Part shown: positions 29,321 through 41,421 of the stretch, in pieces | Layout of the letters: each line of letters starts with the position of its first letter | How positions within the stretch are numbered: position 1 is the first letter of the stretch | DNA from: Trebouxia sp. TZW2008 | Lineage: Eukaryota > Chlorophyta > Trebouxiophyceae > Trebouxiales > Trebouxiaceae | Length of the DNA: 51,983 nucleotides | Assembly (NCBI GenBank): GCA_002118135.1 | Contig: BDIU01000012.1 | Coordinates: 1-51,983 of the forward strand | Direction of reading: 5' to 3' | Notes under the pieces: model-generated | What the model saw: the letters and a program-made list of their open reading frames with translations, nothing else | What the model was told of the DNA's origin: nothing | Databases searched by the model: none | Translations under genes and position numbers: made by a program

Positions 29321-30834
29321 CCCAGCGGCGCTGCGTCTGCCTTTGCGGCATGCAACGGGACTGGCACTGACTGTGGCCTTAGTAAGTCTGTTATTTGCTA
29401 AGCGTTGCCCCCTCTTAGCATTTCACGGCAACATCATGTCATTGACCAGATGTTGCAACACCTTCGCTGATTCTGGCTGCGATGAAGCAGAAGGACGCCA
29501 AATGACAGGTATTGCTGTTTAGCACCTTGGCAGGTAAACAAAGTGAAGAAGAGACTAAGTAGCCCCAACCAAACAATAGGGCCAATTCAGAGTGGATACT
29601 TGTTTTCTTTAGATGTGCTGAGTGTAACACCATGAACCAAAAACAATAAAATAGTCAATTCCAGGAAAAGTTCAGGAAAAACACCTTTTATATCATTTTC
29701 AAAGAGTACTTTAAAAACATGCAAACATCGCTGGTGAACATTGTGAAGCACACACAAGCTGATACCTGAGTCAATGCATTGAGATGTCAGAGCGCATATG
29801 TGCTGTGTTTAGACAATGAGTAGACAGTGTGCACATGGTCAACACTTGCGTCCATGCTGTTGAGCAGATGTACACAGTGTGCATGCACAGTCACTGAGTG
29901 CTCACAGAGTGAATGCATGTGTATACCTGCTTAGCAAACTGTGTCAGGCCCTGAGGTTGACTAGAAAGCTTGCACAGATAGCTACAGCTGTTGTTGCACT
30001 CTGTGTTTGCCACACAACTCATCAGATACAAGCTTAAGGACATAGCGAGCAATGGCACACAGAAACCAGACATTTTGCAGCTTTTGCTGCCATGCATGCA
30101 TGCCATTCGAATGTCCTGTGTGCTCACTTGATTTGTGCTGTTTACAGTGGATCAATGCCTCACTGCGCTTGCTATATTCGTTTGTCCATTCAGCTGTCTG
30201 AACCACGACGCACACAACCAAGAGCCACTTCATAGACACTCATAGACAGACAGAATCTGCAATGCATCTTGCAAGTGACTTATTCCACATGCTTGCTGTA
30301 CCGAAGCTGCACAGCATGAGCAATGCTGCAGGCTTTAAATCCTCTTCCATGTCCACCCAGGCTAATTTGTATGCAACACTTGCTCACTGTAACCCTCCTT
30401 GGCCATTGTACCAGCGCATGTTGCTGTCAAGACCTGACCTGCTGCTGCATGGTAATCAACAGACAAGTACATATGCCAGCACATGTGCTAGGTATGTGTG
30501 GCACAAGTTCTGTCTCGCCAGCCAGGCCTGTTCTGAGCGTCTGCTGCTCCATGCAAGCATACAACCAAGATACAAATGCTGTACAGATCGATATAACTCA
30601 GCAGTCATTGATCATATCACAAGCACATGCCTGTACGACTTAAAGACATACTGTATGACATCTGTCAAACCTCCAGCATTCGTAGCTTTGATGCTTACAG
30701 TGTGCTGCCCAATGCTGAACTTGCTCACTGTGCACTTTTGCTGCCATATATAGCTCCACTCATTTGGCAGTAGCCAGACTGTGCAGGGTGCTATGGCCAA
30801 TATTTTGTTTCCTGTCCTGCATAAACAGTCATAC
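29321..30834. other. Intergenic region, no gene resolved
   Basis: Should contain the aminotransferase promoter. A stretch around 29630-29720 is AT-rich. Open frames around 30262-30753 (+) show no family resemblance and no supporting splice structure. Confidence 0.45.
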
Positions 30835-31324
30835 CTGCAGATCCGTTTCTGTGCTGAGGAAGGCTCCTTGTGACAGGGGTTGCTGCACTCTTGGAGCGTT
30901 GTGCTTGTTTTTGATGGGCAGTGTACTTGAGCAACACCTTGGCAAGCTTGTGCGCATGTGTTGGATGGGCAGGTAGACCAGGCTCATCTGCTGCTAGAAT
31001 GCAAATGCTGACGGGTAGCATAGCACCTACAAAACACTCATTGGCCGGCCAGTGGCACATCATGCCTTGAATCAAGCTCTGCATGGTTTCACGCTCAGCA
31101 GCATCCTTTTACACACCATGCATCAGTCATGCATCAGTTGTTGCAGCTGAAGCCTGCAGAGGCAGGGTCAGAGCCAACAGAGCTCACTAACCTAGATCCA
31201 CAGCATACAAACAGAAGTAAAGCATGTGCCATTTGCCGCCATATTGGGAGCTTTGGTTGAGTAGAAGCAGCCTGAGGCAGGAGTCATCGAGGACTCTGGT
31301 GGCAGAACAAATGGGCCTGGCAAT
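30835..31324 (-). CDS. Unidentified multi-exon gene fragment
   Basis: Three probable exons on the minus strand: 31324-31192 (RPICSATRVLDDSCLRLLLL, then GGKWHMLYFCLYAVDL), 31105-31027 (DAAERETMQSLIQGMMCHW) and 30987-30835 (DEPGLPAHPTHAHKLAKVLL, then a basic tail). The second and third join cleanly in phase (GTAG|GTGCTA to GCAG|AT). The join between the first and second does not work with the obvious donors, and neither the start nor the stop is found. The helical, charged composition loo​ks like real protein, but I do not recognise the family. Confidence 0.45.
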
Positions 31325-31425
31325 CTGCGTGCGCAGCCAAGCAGCCCTTAACAACAATGACAACTACACATTCCAGTACACGTGCTGGGTGTGTGTGGCC
31401 CAAGTCCTGTCTTGCAAGGCAGGCT

Positions 31426-31560
31426 TGTTCTTGCCAAGCAGCCTTGCTGAGCTGTTACTTGGCAAGAACATGCCACTGTAGGACCCAACAGCAAAACTGA
31501 GTCCTGCTACAGCAGGGCTAAGTGCTGCTTCTTAGCAGGACTGTTCTGTGTTGGGTCTTG
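31426..31560. repeat. Two adjacent inverted repeats (potential hairpins)
   Basis: A perfect 13-bp inverted repeat, TGTTCTTGCCAAG at 31426-31438 and its complement at 31458-31470, with a 19-base loop. It is followed by an imperfect one with arms GACCCAACA and AGTCCTGCTA on the left and TAGCAGGACT and TGTTGGGTC on the right, ending near 31558. No coding or element identity is seen. Confidence 0.75.
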
Positions 31561-33942
31561 TCTGCTGAAAGGGAAACATTTGCAGCCTATATGCAGCCTG
31601 AGTCAAGCATCTCTGTGTCTCCTATTACAGCTGAAGTTGCTTTGAGATGGTGAAGCTTGGTGTTGGGCAGCATTTGCATACACAGACTGCAAGCGATTCT
31701 ACAAGGAACTGGAGCATTGTGTCAAAAGAGAGCATTGTGTAATGAAGCATACCAGCACAGGATGATGTTCAACACCAAGCGCGACTCTGATGCTATACAC
31801 CACCTCTCAAACCTGTATGCAAAGCATTGTGAGACAAATCTGTCCTTCAAGCTTTGCCTAAGGTGCAGTATAGAGGCAACGTATATACAGCGCATGGGAG
31901 GTGTGATTGAGCAATGGGTGCGGTATATAGTGATTCAACATTGCAATTGCTGCGCACTGTGCCAAGTCCTCAATGCAAATGCCCTTGCAATCGAAAGCAA
32001 TGTGTCAGTGTGACCAGCTGACCTGTAATCTGATTGCGACAGATGCATATCACATGCGGTTGCTATTTCTTTGTATGTTGTTGTGTGCCAGTGCATGACA
32101 TTGGCTGCCAAATTGAATGTCTAATCTTGATCAGAATGACGTAGCAGAGACATGTTTTGCAGCTGGCCGTGGGCTGCAATGCTCAAGAAGATCTTTTGCC
32201 TACAGTCCTGGACTGATTTTCAATGCCGCAGCACAGACTGTTCATGCTGAGCATGCAATATTAATGACGCAAGGTATGAACAGCAATGCTGTAGCTTGGA
32301 CGTCAGAAACTGCTGGTGCGTTGAAGCACAGCCGCTGAGCGTTTCTCAGTGCACCCGTTGAGCTTTTTGCACAAGTGCAATTCTCATTCACAGCTGCAGC
32401 ATGGCCACGCAGGCGCAATTGACGCCCAACATGTCTGGACGAATTTGGACGAGATCGACTCATGCTTATCAGACTCAAGGCCATTTACTGTGTGTCTGGT
32501 CATGCACAAGCTGCATAGGCCAAAAACGAAAACGAATCCGAATCTGACCCTTCCTGACACTGGCACCCGTGCCAATCGCAAGCTGTTTGCAAGTTCTGGC
32601 GCCAAAAAAAAGGCGCTCTTCACTTGAACTCTGGCATCTTGCATCTGAAATGCGATATTCTGGCTCAACATGCTGTTGAGCATGCAGATGCATGTGCTAT
32701 TGCGTAACTTGCCTCGCAAGTCGCATAAACTGTTGGTCGAGTGCAAGCCTCAGAAGCTGACAAAGGCGCGAAGCGAAGCTGCTGCCAGATACGTTGCGCT
32801 ATCCTCAAAGCTCTTGTAATAGGTTCATGACGACATGCGACGCCCGGTTTGAATTTTTGACAGAATGGTTTACAGGTCTGACAGCAGCGGCTGCCGACGT
32901 GCTGTCTGCCATGTCAGCAGCCTGTATGGCTGTCTCAGGGGCGGACGCAGCTCAAATTATCCAAATCCAAGTTTGGAAGGCTAAATCAGGCGTGAATTAG
33001 CCGTTTTCCGGCGGTGGCGTCAAGTCTTGAGTTCCCTGTGACGAGGGCCCGCGGCTTGAGTCGCGGCGGCATCCCAAATGTCAGACACAGGAATCCAAAT
33101 CGTAAAATCCTCTCAAGGCTCCGCACAGCAGAGTCTACCTGTCAGGACAGGCTGTGCATGCCGGTTGCCCGTTGCCGTGCTGTGCTTGAGACGTGCTGCT
33201 GGCGCATCGGCATCGCTGCATGTTTACAGTCGATCAAGGTGGCTCCTGAAGGTATGTGCACGCGAAATCTGCGTGAAAGGTCAAGTCCACGAGTGGCCTT
33301 GCAGTGCTCTGCTAGCAGGGGCTCGAACCTGTGAATGTCTGTGTCAGGTGTCTCGCAGTTCGCGCATATCGGCTTGCACGGCTTCAAGTGATCACTCATG
33401 AGTAGCCAGGCTGTCACAGATCGCTCGGTGCAGGATTCCGCAGGTACAGACCTCTTTCAAAGCATTGCCAGCTTGCTTGTCGCAGCTAGCAAGGGACAGC
33501 CCCGAAGCACCCTTCGGGCTCTGCATCATTTCGCTGTGATCTCAGGTTCATGACAGCGTCGTCAGTATCTGTTGTTGATTATGTCTGGGATGCCGGGCTA
33601 GGCATGCCTGTACACATGGACTTCCGAAACAGTTTGTGTCATAGTCTTTTGCATAGCGCATGTACTGAGCAGACGCTTGGGGCATTGTTCAAGCTGTAGG
33701 ATTCAAGATGTTGTGCTTATTTGATAGGCTCGAGGTGCAGCTTTCAGCCTCTTGACTTGTTGTCGTATTTTCGCTGAGCAAAGCAGATGTGCCACGCACA
33801 GGTCCTCATCGTTGCGCAGAGCGCGCTGGTCATCGTACATTTGACCTCTTATTCCCTTATTGCAGTCACGCAGTTTCAACTTGCTGCTGTGGCCTGACTA
33901 TTTTGACTGGTGCGACAGCTGAAATCCTTCCTCGCTATGCAG
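31561..33942. other. Long region without a resolved gene
   Basis: Contains only short open frames. A minus-strand frame over 33142-33400 and a plus-strand frame over 33014-33334 both look partly protein-like but overlap each other and match nothing known to me. The 5' exon(s) of the next gene (33943-35907) should lie here. Confidence 0.4.
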
Positions 33943-35907
33943 GTGTTCAGCCGGTGACTCAGCAGCAGACCTCCCCGGTTGAGACCGTGACAGAAACCAG
34001 CGTGACTGCACGTAATACCTCTCCATCCGCGCCTGTGCGCCCTGGGTCAGCTTTCAGGCAGACGGGTCACTCTCAGCAGCGCGCCGGTCATGCCTTGACA
34101 AGTCTGCAGTCACCCTTTGCGACCAGCGACGTTCAGCACGCAACAGCTCAGCCCGAGCAGATACACCCTGCTCCTGCTCGCAAGCGTACCAGATGTCAGT
34201 CCAGCGACCTTGACAGCAAGCCCCTCAGTAAAATCCCACACCTGGCTCACAGGCAGCATAATATCACAGCAGTCGCGGCGCCAGACCCCAACATGATTAC
34301 AATACATAAGCCAACCCCACAGCGGCCAAGTGCCGCTACCCCCTGTTGCTTTGCAGTTGTTTCAGCTGCTCAGCCTCTACAGCATAATCAGCTCAAATCT
34401 TCGAGTTTGAATGTGGCTCAGCCAACATCTGTCACACCGCCTGCAGCAGTGCCAAGCTCTCTAGCTACAGCAGCCACATTTGCCAATGCAGCTGCAGTCA
34501 GCAAGCTGCCAAAGACAGCTCCAGCTATTGCTGACAAGGGCAGTCCTTCCAGACCTGATCGCTCCCAAGACCTGAAGTCAATTCCAGGTAAGCATGCGAA
34601 GACTTCACGTACTCAGGCATTGCAAGTTTCCTGCCATTGCCTAAAGATGGTGATCTCACTTGTTAAGCCCTGCCCATGTCACGTGTGCAGACTGAATGCC
34701 AGAACATTTCTTGTGCATTTTGACAGCAGCTGAGGTCAAGCTGAACATTTGTCCATACACCTACAAGTCTAGCAAGCTACAGCATGTACGTCATTGCTGT
34801 GATGGTGCTGCAATGTGAGCACAGCTTCTACAAACTGCAAGGCTTGGTCATGGTAGTACCCGATGCTGGTTGCATGTCTTTTCCCAGTGCGGCTTCAGCT
34901 GCAACTTTGATCATCTTGCATCATGTTGCAATTGCACCCCTGAGCGCTCAATTGCACCATGAAGCAACTGAGCAAGTCTTCCAGCTGGCAAGCCTGGTGG
35001 CATAGCCAAATCTTGCAGCATGTTTCTTGCGCCACATCTTCTCTGCACAGAGGCGTCATCATCATGCGTTCCAGAAACTTTCCAGTCTGATCTTCTCACA
35101 GCATCTAAATGTATACACATGCTTGCAGGTCCAGCAGCTTCAGACTCTTCAGAGGTGGTATCTGACAACAGTCAGCAGATGTCAGCCCAGCCGCATGTCA
35201 GTCACATACAAGCGTCTGCATCCATCCCAAACCTTGCACACATCTGCGCACCACCCAGCATACAACACATCCAGACACCATCTTTCACACCCTCCAGCTA
35301 CCTTTCCACACAGCACTTGCTACCCAACCAGCAAATTATTCACAGTAACCTCACACCCTTCACTACATACAGCTGCCCAACTCCCAACTACAGCGCGCCA
35401 GGCAGCTTACCTAACCCCACTACATACGTTGTGGTCAGTGGTAACAGCCCAAAACGCTCAGCAGACAAGTATGTGGCAGCTGTGGTTCAAGATGCGCAAG
35501 GCAATAGCCAGCATGTGACAGTAGCAGCTTCTGCTATCTCAACAGGAGGCCCTAGCTATGTTCTGCCCACAACCCTGGCAGTACCCTTTACCCCACTAAA
35601 CCCTATGATCAACCCTATGGTCACACAGCAGGCTCTAGCCTTTGGCTCAGCAGGCTTGAACAGGCCTCAGCATATTCTTGCCCCAGGGCCTTTTGGGCAG
35701 TCCCTGGCAGGCCTAGGGCCTCTTGGGCTGAGTGCTGGAGGGGGTCTGTCTGCTATGGCATTTGGTCTTCCCAATGGATTTGGTACAACTCAGGCGGGGT
35801 ACAACTTGCTGCCGCAGGTCCCACCTGCTATGATTCCCAGCATTCAAGTCAATGTGCAAGATAAAGCCTCATGTGTCGTGCCTTCAACTAATGTACGCAT
35901 CTACTAG
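33943..35907 (+). CDS. Low-complexity Ser/Thr/Pro/Gln-rich protein, 3' part of gene
   Basis: Two exons, 33943-34587 and 35129-35907, join in phase 1 (CCAG|GTAAGC to TTGCAG|GT) and give about 473 residues to the stop. The first is placed at a TATGCAG acceptor. The frame stays open upstream to 33789, but no convincing ATG is found, so a 5' exon is missing. The protein is Ser/Thr/Pro/Gln-rich, with basic patches (PARKRTRCQSSDLDSK) and a C-terminal half rich in Gly, Leu and Pro (LAGLGPLGLSAGGGLSAMAF). The composition suggests a disordered nuclear or RNA-associated protein. I do not recognise the family. Confidence 0.6.
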
Positions 35908-37165
35908 GAGCAGCTAGCTATCTCTAATCACTGAGCTTTTGGGCTTCATACTGAGTCGTTCACTGTTTAGGTGAGCTTTTGAATTGAGTCTCGTAACATC
36001 TAGATCAGCATTTGCTGAGTGGTCTGATGGCTGCTAGACAATTTTGTCTTTGAGGGCTTCATTGACTGTAGGACTGAAACAGTTCCCTTAGACATAATTC
36101 TGGGTAAAAGTGTCTGTGTATGCTGTCTTGGTTTGGGCTGCTGGTGGCTTGCGAGCCTTTTTGATTTCTGTATAGTAGTTCCAAGCGCCCCCCTGTCACT
36201 GACTCTTCTGCTTGTCTCGTTCTGTGCAACATTTGATTTGCTACTGCGTTGCTGGCACCATGTGTGTTGATTGAACCCCAGTCAACTGGCAGCATGCCTC
36301 TCATACCTGACGGGCTTCAGGTTGTAGCTGACACCCAGACAGTTTTCGTAGGCTTTTGCTGCAACGAAAGGTAGATTGAAGTGTATCAGCGCAGATGGCT
36401 TCAGGCTGTACCATGAACACCCTGATATGAACTACAAAAGTACTGTTCATCTTTCTGCAAGCTGTGCAGCAGATCCATGAGACTCATTTTGAAAATGGCA
36501 ACCTTGTAATATCACAATTGCAGCTGAGTGGCTGTTCATAGCATGTAATTTCTGCATGGTTACTGTACATTCTACAACCCTGCTCAGGATGTCAATTTGC
36601 CCGTGTGGTTACACAAACCTTGCAACCCTTTATGTTCATGGCATCACGACAGTGTGCTGCAGCTTGACCACAACACAGCCAAGCAGCAGCAGTTGTGTGC
36701 GATGCTGGTAACAACAAGGCTGCCCAATGATTTGTGAGCCTGCATATTGGTCTATCCGCAAGGCCATTAGCACATCTGCCCCGGCACTTGCACTTTTGAT
36801 ATGTGAGCAGACAACTATACATCTTGCGCTCTAATACTTGATTTCGAAAGTTGAACCAGTAAGCTTCAGGCTGTAAATGTAGGAAGCCAGCTGCAAATTG
36901 CAGCACGATTGTCACAAGCAGAAGCAAACAATTGCCTATTCATGCGCATTGTACAATGAATTTCTCACTGCGATAAACGCGTGATTGTAAAATCAAACAT
37001 GTAACTGCAGGGTCGTATCTCCGCTGGCCACCACACTATATGAGAAAAGCAAAATGTGCATTGCTAGGCATCATAGTGACAGCCTATGACTACAGAGGCA
37101 GCTCGGGATTGCTGCTTTAACAGCAACAACCACTAGCAGCAAACAGGCGACGTATGGTGGGTTGA
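35908..37165. other. Convergent intergenic region, no gene seen
   Basis: Lies between the 3' ends of the low-complexity gene (+) and the CaaX gene (-). Only short frames without recognisable domains are present. Confidence 0.5.
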
Positions 37166-40146
37166 CTACATGATGACACAACAGCAGCACTTTTTGTTTA
37201 TTTTCTCATCCTGCAAACTCGGCTTGTGCGGCACACCTGCTTCAGCACCTTCTGGCATGCTTACTTCTATATGTTCTGTTGACACAGGTGCATTGGGATG
37301 AGCGTGACCATTCTGTGCCTGCACCCCACAATCCATGTATGTGTTGCTCAGCCAGCACAGCCATATGGATAATTGACCAGACAGCAATGATTGCAATTGA
37401 GGCCCTTGACAAAGCTTTGATCTGACGACACAGATGTATCAAATCGAGCATGACCGTTCTGTGCCTGCACATCTCAATACATGTTGGGGGGCATTGGCCA
37501 GCACAGCCCAATGCACAGTTGACCTGGAATGGAATGGTCAACATCTGAGGCCCCTGTTGAAGTTGTGAAGCAGTCAAGGGCACATTGGGATGAGCATATC
37601 CATTCTGTGACTGCACACTGCAACGCAGCTTTGATATCTTGGGCAAAGGAATGTCTGCACACACTGACCAATGCCAACGTCAATGCATATGAATAGGACT
37701 ACAGCTCAGTGTTACAAGGTTGATAGCATCTGTGGCTGTGGTAACTTGCGACGGTCAGCCAGCATGGCCCTAAGCACAACTGATCTGACTGCTGTGAGAA
37801 ATGAGGAGGACCATTCGTGCAGCTGTGAATCCAGCAATGCACACCACAATGCAACTTGCGATGGTCAGCCAGCACTGTCCTATGCACAATTGATCTGACT
37901 GGGCTAGCAATAGTGAGGATTGCTCATGCAGCTGCAGAGCAATGATGCCCGACGCTGTTGCCAATGTCATCGATCTAGAAGCAGGTTCCCACAACTGTAC
38001 TGAGAATCAAGTTTGGAAGGCAACAATATGCTCAGCAGCAACCACTTGACATAGTATTGATATACAACATTAGACACAGAAAGCGCTGTCAGCAATAGTA
38101 ACTCTTGCTGCCTCATTGCTACTAAGCTATTGGGCTGGTACTTAGCTATGATGCCCTATCTGCAAGACAGCGACGTGTGATGTTAAGTTATTGCTCGTCC
38201 GCTACATGTTTACTCCAATTTGCTGTGCATTCATGTGCATAGCGTACTTGTTATAGCAGTGATATTGGCGTTGTACCTGATGCGCCTCTTCAGGTGGTTT
38301 ACTGGCAATCTCTGCAGTCCCTGCGGCTTCTGTAGTATTGCTCAGCTGCTCATTTGGTTGCGCTTGGGCTTGAGGTTGTGAATTCTCAGCCTGTTGAGCT
38401 GCAGCTTGGTCCGCTTCAGCAGCCTGCAAAGTCTCCGGTTGTGCCAATCCTGTACAAAAACATCGTTTTGTACAGACACACATTGTAAGGACATCTACAT
38501 GTGAACACACAAGGCCATTAGGAACCAACAACTGCATTCTGACTGGAGTGGTATTCCTCAAGGAGGACGACTGATAGTGTCAATCCTGTACAGAAGCTTC
38601 TGATTGTAAGCACAGGCAATATGAGGACATTCTTGATGTAAGCTTGAGGCCATTGGGATCATTCTGGCAGCAGTTTCACCTCTGAGTAAAAACAACTTGG
38701 TGTAAGAACAACTTTCTTGGCAAACAATGCAGTCATTATGAAGAGAAAGAAGAGATTCAAAATTGGTTGGGGGAGGGTTATAGGTTTTCAATTCGCAAGT
38801 GCAAAGACAGAACTCACAAGAGCAATGTTTGATCCATCTGATGATCAGCAGCAGGCAGACCAAACCATATGTAAGACAGCAGGCAAACCAAACCATTTGT
38901 AAACAGCAAGCAAAAGCGTCTGCAAACAAAGCAGTGTACCATTTCTGCCATCAGATGCAGTAATGCTGCTGGTGTCAAGCTCAGCAGAAGCTGACTGCGC
39001 AGGTGCAGCAGGAGTAATTTTGATAAACGACGCAATCAACTTCAAGAGAAGGGACAGTACCAGTTCTGCCATCAGATGCACTGATCCCGCTGGTATCTGG
39101 CTCAGCAGAAGCTGACTGCGCAGGTGCAGCAGGAATCCTTGACTGGAACGGCAGGAACAGTTGCTGCTCCTGTATAAGCTGAGGCTCTTGGGGATTTGCA
39201 GTAGTGACAGCAGCTGCTGTGCCGTTGGGCGTTTGATCCTTTGCTGAATTGGGTCTTGAGCCTTGACTTCTAGCAGGCTTAGTGCGTGTTCTGGGCTTGG
39301 CCGAGTTTGCTCTGGTTAGCTGTGTGCTGCCTGCCTTTGGCAGTTGGGTGCTGCCAGTTCTTTCAAAGGGCCCGCCTAACGCGGCGTCTGTTTGCTGGGT
39401 GTATTTAGGGGCAGGAGCTTTGCTGACATTTCGCCATACAGGCTGTCCATCTGCAAGAACACTCAGGACATCAGCAACATCATAGCATGCTGCCAGTGTT
39501 TTCAAAGGGCTCGCCTAATGCGGCGGCGTTTGCTGGAGGTACTCAGTGGGAAGGGCCTTGCTGACATTTTGACATACAAGCTGTTCATCTGCAAAGATAG
39601 CAAGAGTGTCTGCAAGTTTACCAGTCCCCACCAGTGCAACTGCAGTACTCCTCGGTCAAAGCACTGAAGCAGCAGTGGGCGTCAGCAACACAACAAACGC
39701 AGCCGCACATCTTGACTGATGCTGTGATGTCAAGTATAAAGTGACATGAGCTACTGCTCGCATGTTTGCTGCCAGATGGTCAACATGCTTGAGCTTATGC
39801 ACAGGTTTCTGATGCTCATTGGTCAGCATGCTCAGCTCAGCACTCTGCTGTAGCGCTGCAGCACCTGTGGCAAGAGCTGAATTCTGACACTGAACATGCG
39901 TACTTTAGCGGTTGCATATCAAAAGGCTGCCTTTGCAAATGCCTTGCCGAAGCAACACACTGGCGATGGAAGTGGGCAGCTTTTTCTGACCTTCTGCAGT
40001 GTCAGACACGCTTCTCGGTGGAGACGCCACAGCAGGCTTGACAACCTTGGCCTTGCTTGGCGCCGCAGTTCTGCTGTCATCGGCCATTCCAGATCTGCTT
40101 CGCGTCACAGGGCTAGCAGAGGCAAGACCACCGCGGCTTGAAGGTC
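37166..40146 (-). CDS. Disordered protein ending in a CaaX prenylation box (CVIM), 5 exons
   Basis: Exons in transcript order: 40146-39991, 39450-39061, 38449-38277, 37610-37524, 37318-37166; phases agree and give about 318 residues. The chain is Ser/Ala/Pro/Gln/Thr-rich (SRSGMADDSRTAAPSK; QAAEADQAAAQQAENS) and probably unstructured. It ends DEKINKKCCCCVIM, a classic CaaX box preceded by extra cysteines and lysines, so farnesylation plus palmitoylation and membrane attachment are likely. No folded domain is recognised. The 5' end is open: exon 1 needs a preceding exon ending in phase 1. A donor at 41028 inside the small gene to the right would fit. Exons 4 and 5 are related to each other (QNGYAHPNVP and QNGHAHPNAP), suggesting one arose by duplication. 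Exon 2 is flanked by partial copies of itself. Confidence 0.65.
37330..37900 (-). repeat. Tandem repeats within the last introns of the CaaX gene
   Basis: Two repeat themes occur. First, the exon 4/5 head (TGTGCAG acceptor, then CACAGAATGG) occurs at 37610 and 37318, with a decayed copy near 37470. Second, a block like GCCAGCACAGCCCAATGCAC followed by AGTTGACC occurs near 37340, 37497, 37760 and 37868. Confidence 0.8.
38940..39035 (-). repeat. Copy of the tail of CaaX-gene exon 2
   Basis: Matches the end of exon 2 (39061-39140), encoding PAAPAQSASAE and ending in a TG|GTAC donor; it lies just downstream of the working exon. Confidence 0.88.
39486..39610 (-). repeat. Copy of the head of CaaX-gene exon 2
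   Basis: Matches the start of exon 2 and its acceptor (39360-39475; in plus orientation CTTTCAAAGGGCCCGCCTAA, then GCTGTCCATCTGCAA). It lies just upstream of the working exon and its frame is broken. Confidence 0.88.
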
Positions 40147-40984
40147 CTGCACAGCATAGATCACTTTTACCCACAAAGCACTGTGTCCTGTTATATATAG
40201 ACTACTTTTGCTCCGTGACATTGCCCTCATATCAGAGTCCTTCGTTGAACGGATCACTGTTGCTAGATAGCAGTCATTGGTTCTCAGTTTATATCGCTTG
40301 CCGCTAAAGTGTAGTTATGCTGGGCATCCCCAAGTTCAAGACATTACTGTTCACTGCAAGATTCGTCAGGAGAGACTCCCAGTGCTGCAATTGTACTGAT
40401 GCTGGTCAAGGCCAAGCAAGATTCTGGCAGGTGACTCAGGTGACAATTTGAGGTGACACCCACTTGTGTTGATTGAGGCTACATCATGCAGGACAAACAA
40501 CATTGCAAGCACTTGTACCGGCGGAGGGCTGACGCTGAACAGTGCTGCCTGGCATGAGTCTTGGGATCTTGCTTGGCTGCGCATATGCTTGAGTCAAGGC
40601 TCTGCTAGGAGCACGCTCCATTCTGCTGGCAGGCCTGTCAGCAGCAAGACGTAATGTGTCACTTCATACAGGATTGCGCGGTAGACAAGCATCCTTTTCA
40701 TGACTGCGCCCTCACAGAGGCACGTGCAAGCACATTCTGAGGCCGTATTGTGGTTCACAGTGACAAGATATGGCTGACTCTTGAGCTGAGACAGAGGCTT
40801 GCATCAAAAGCGACATACAGCACGACTCAGCAGGCTCAGCATTGACCTGAGCAGAGTCTTTCTGTTACCTGTCAGCTTGCTTGCTTGCGGGTGGCGCATC
40901 ATTGACCTCAGCAGTTGCAGCTGACCTAGGAGAAGTGTAAGGTGATGCTACCAGCCTGTGACCAATACCTGGTTGCTTGTCCTG

Positions 40985-41421
40985 TCAAGCATTGGTGTTC
41001 ATGAACAGCGAGAGATGTCGCAGTCTACGAGCAAGCCGTCTTGAGGAGCTAGAGAAGGTGCTGCAATGGAGTTGGGTGATGCCATACCAGCTCTCGTCAG
41101 AGTCGTCCATGGTGGCCAACATGTCAGTATCAGGCCTGGTCCTGACAGCAGTCTGTTGCGCTCCGGAAAGAGCTGCAATGCCACTGCCTGTACAGGCACC
41201 ACAAAACGTGTACATGGCACATCGCGGCATGCATGTCGACTGACGCAGCACGCACCACTGGCGCTGTGGATGTCGTCGAGTTTGACTTCACCGTCGTGCA
41301 GCAAGTCGTTGTCAGCGGCGTGACCTAAATCTCGCTGGAACTGGTCTGACAAGTGCTCGCTATTGATTCTGCCAACGACTTCGTGATCACCAGGGCTGTG
41401 ACCACTATACACTGCCATCAA
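40985..41421 (-). CDS. Small two-exon gene, or 5' end of the CaaX gene
   Basis: Exon 41421-41256 (MMAVYSGHSPGDHEVVGRIN, then an acidic stretch) ends AGTG|GTGCGT. It joins in phase to 41172-40985 (LSGAQQTAVRTRPDTDM, then DDSDESWYG), which ends in a stop, giving 117 aa. Alternatively a GCTC|GTAGAC donor at 41028 splices in phase to the CaaX-gene exon at 40146. That would create a single protein of about 422 aa. Family unknown. Sequence alone does not choose between the two. Confidence 0.5.

Noticed and set aside
30475..31445. Two similar ~65-bp blocks (near 30475 and 31370)
   Set aside because: The similarity is imperfect, and neither lies at an identified exon edge, so I could not support a duplication claim as for the other copies.
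33300..33345. tRNA-like B-box (GGTTCGAGCCC on the minus strand)
   Set aside because: The B-box sequence is present, but no cloverleaf, A-box at the right distance or matching acceptor stem could be found.
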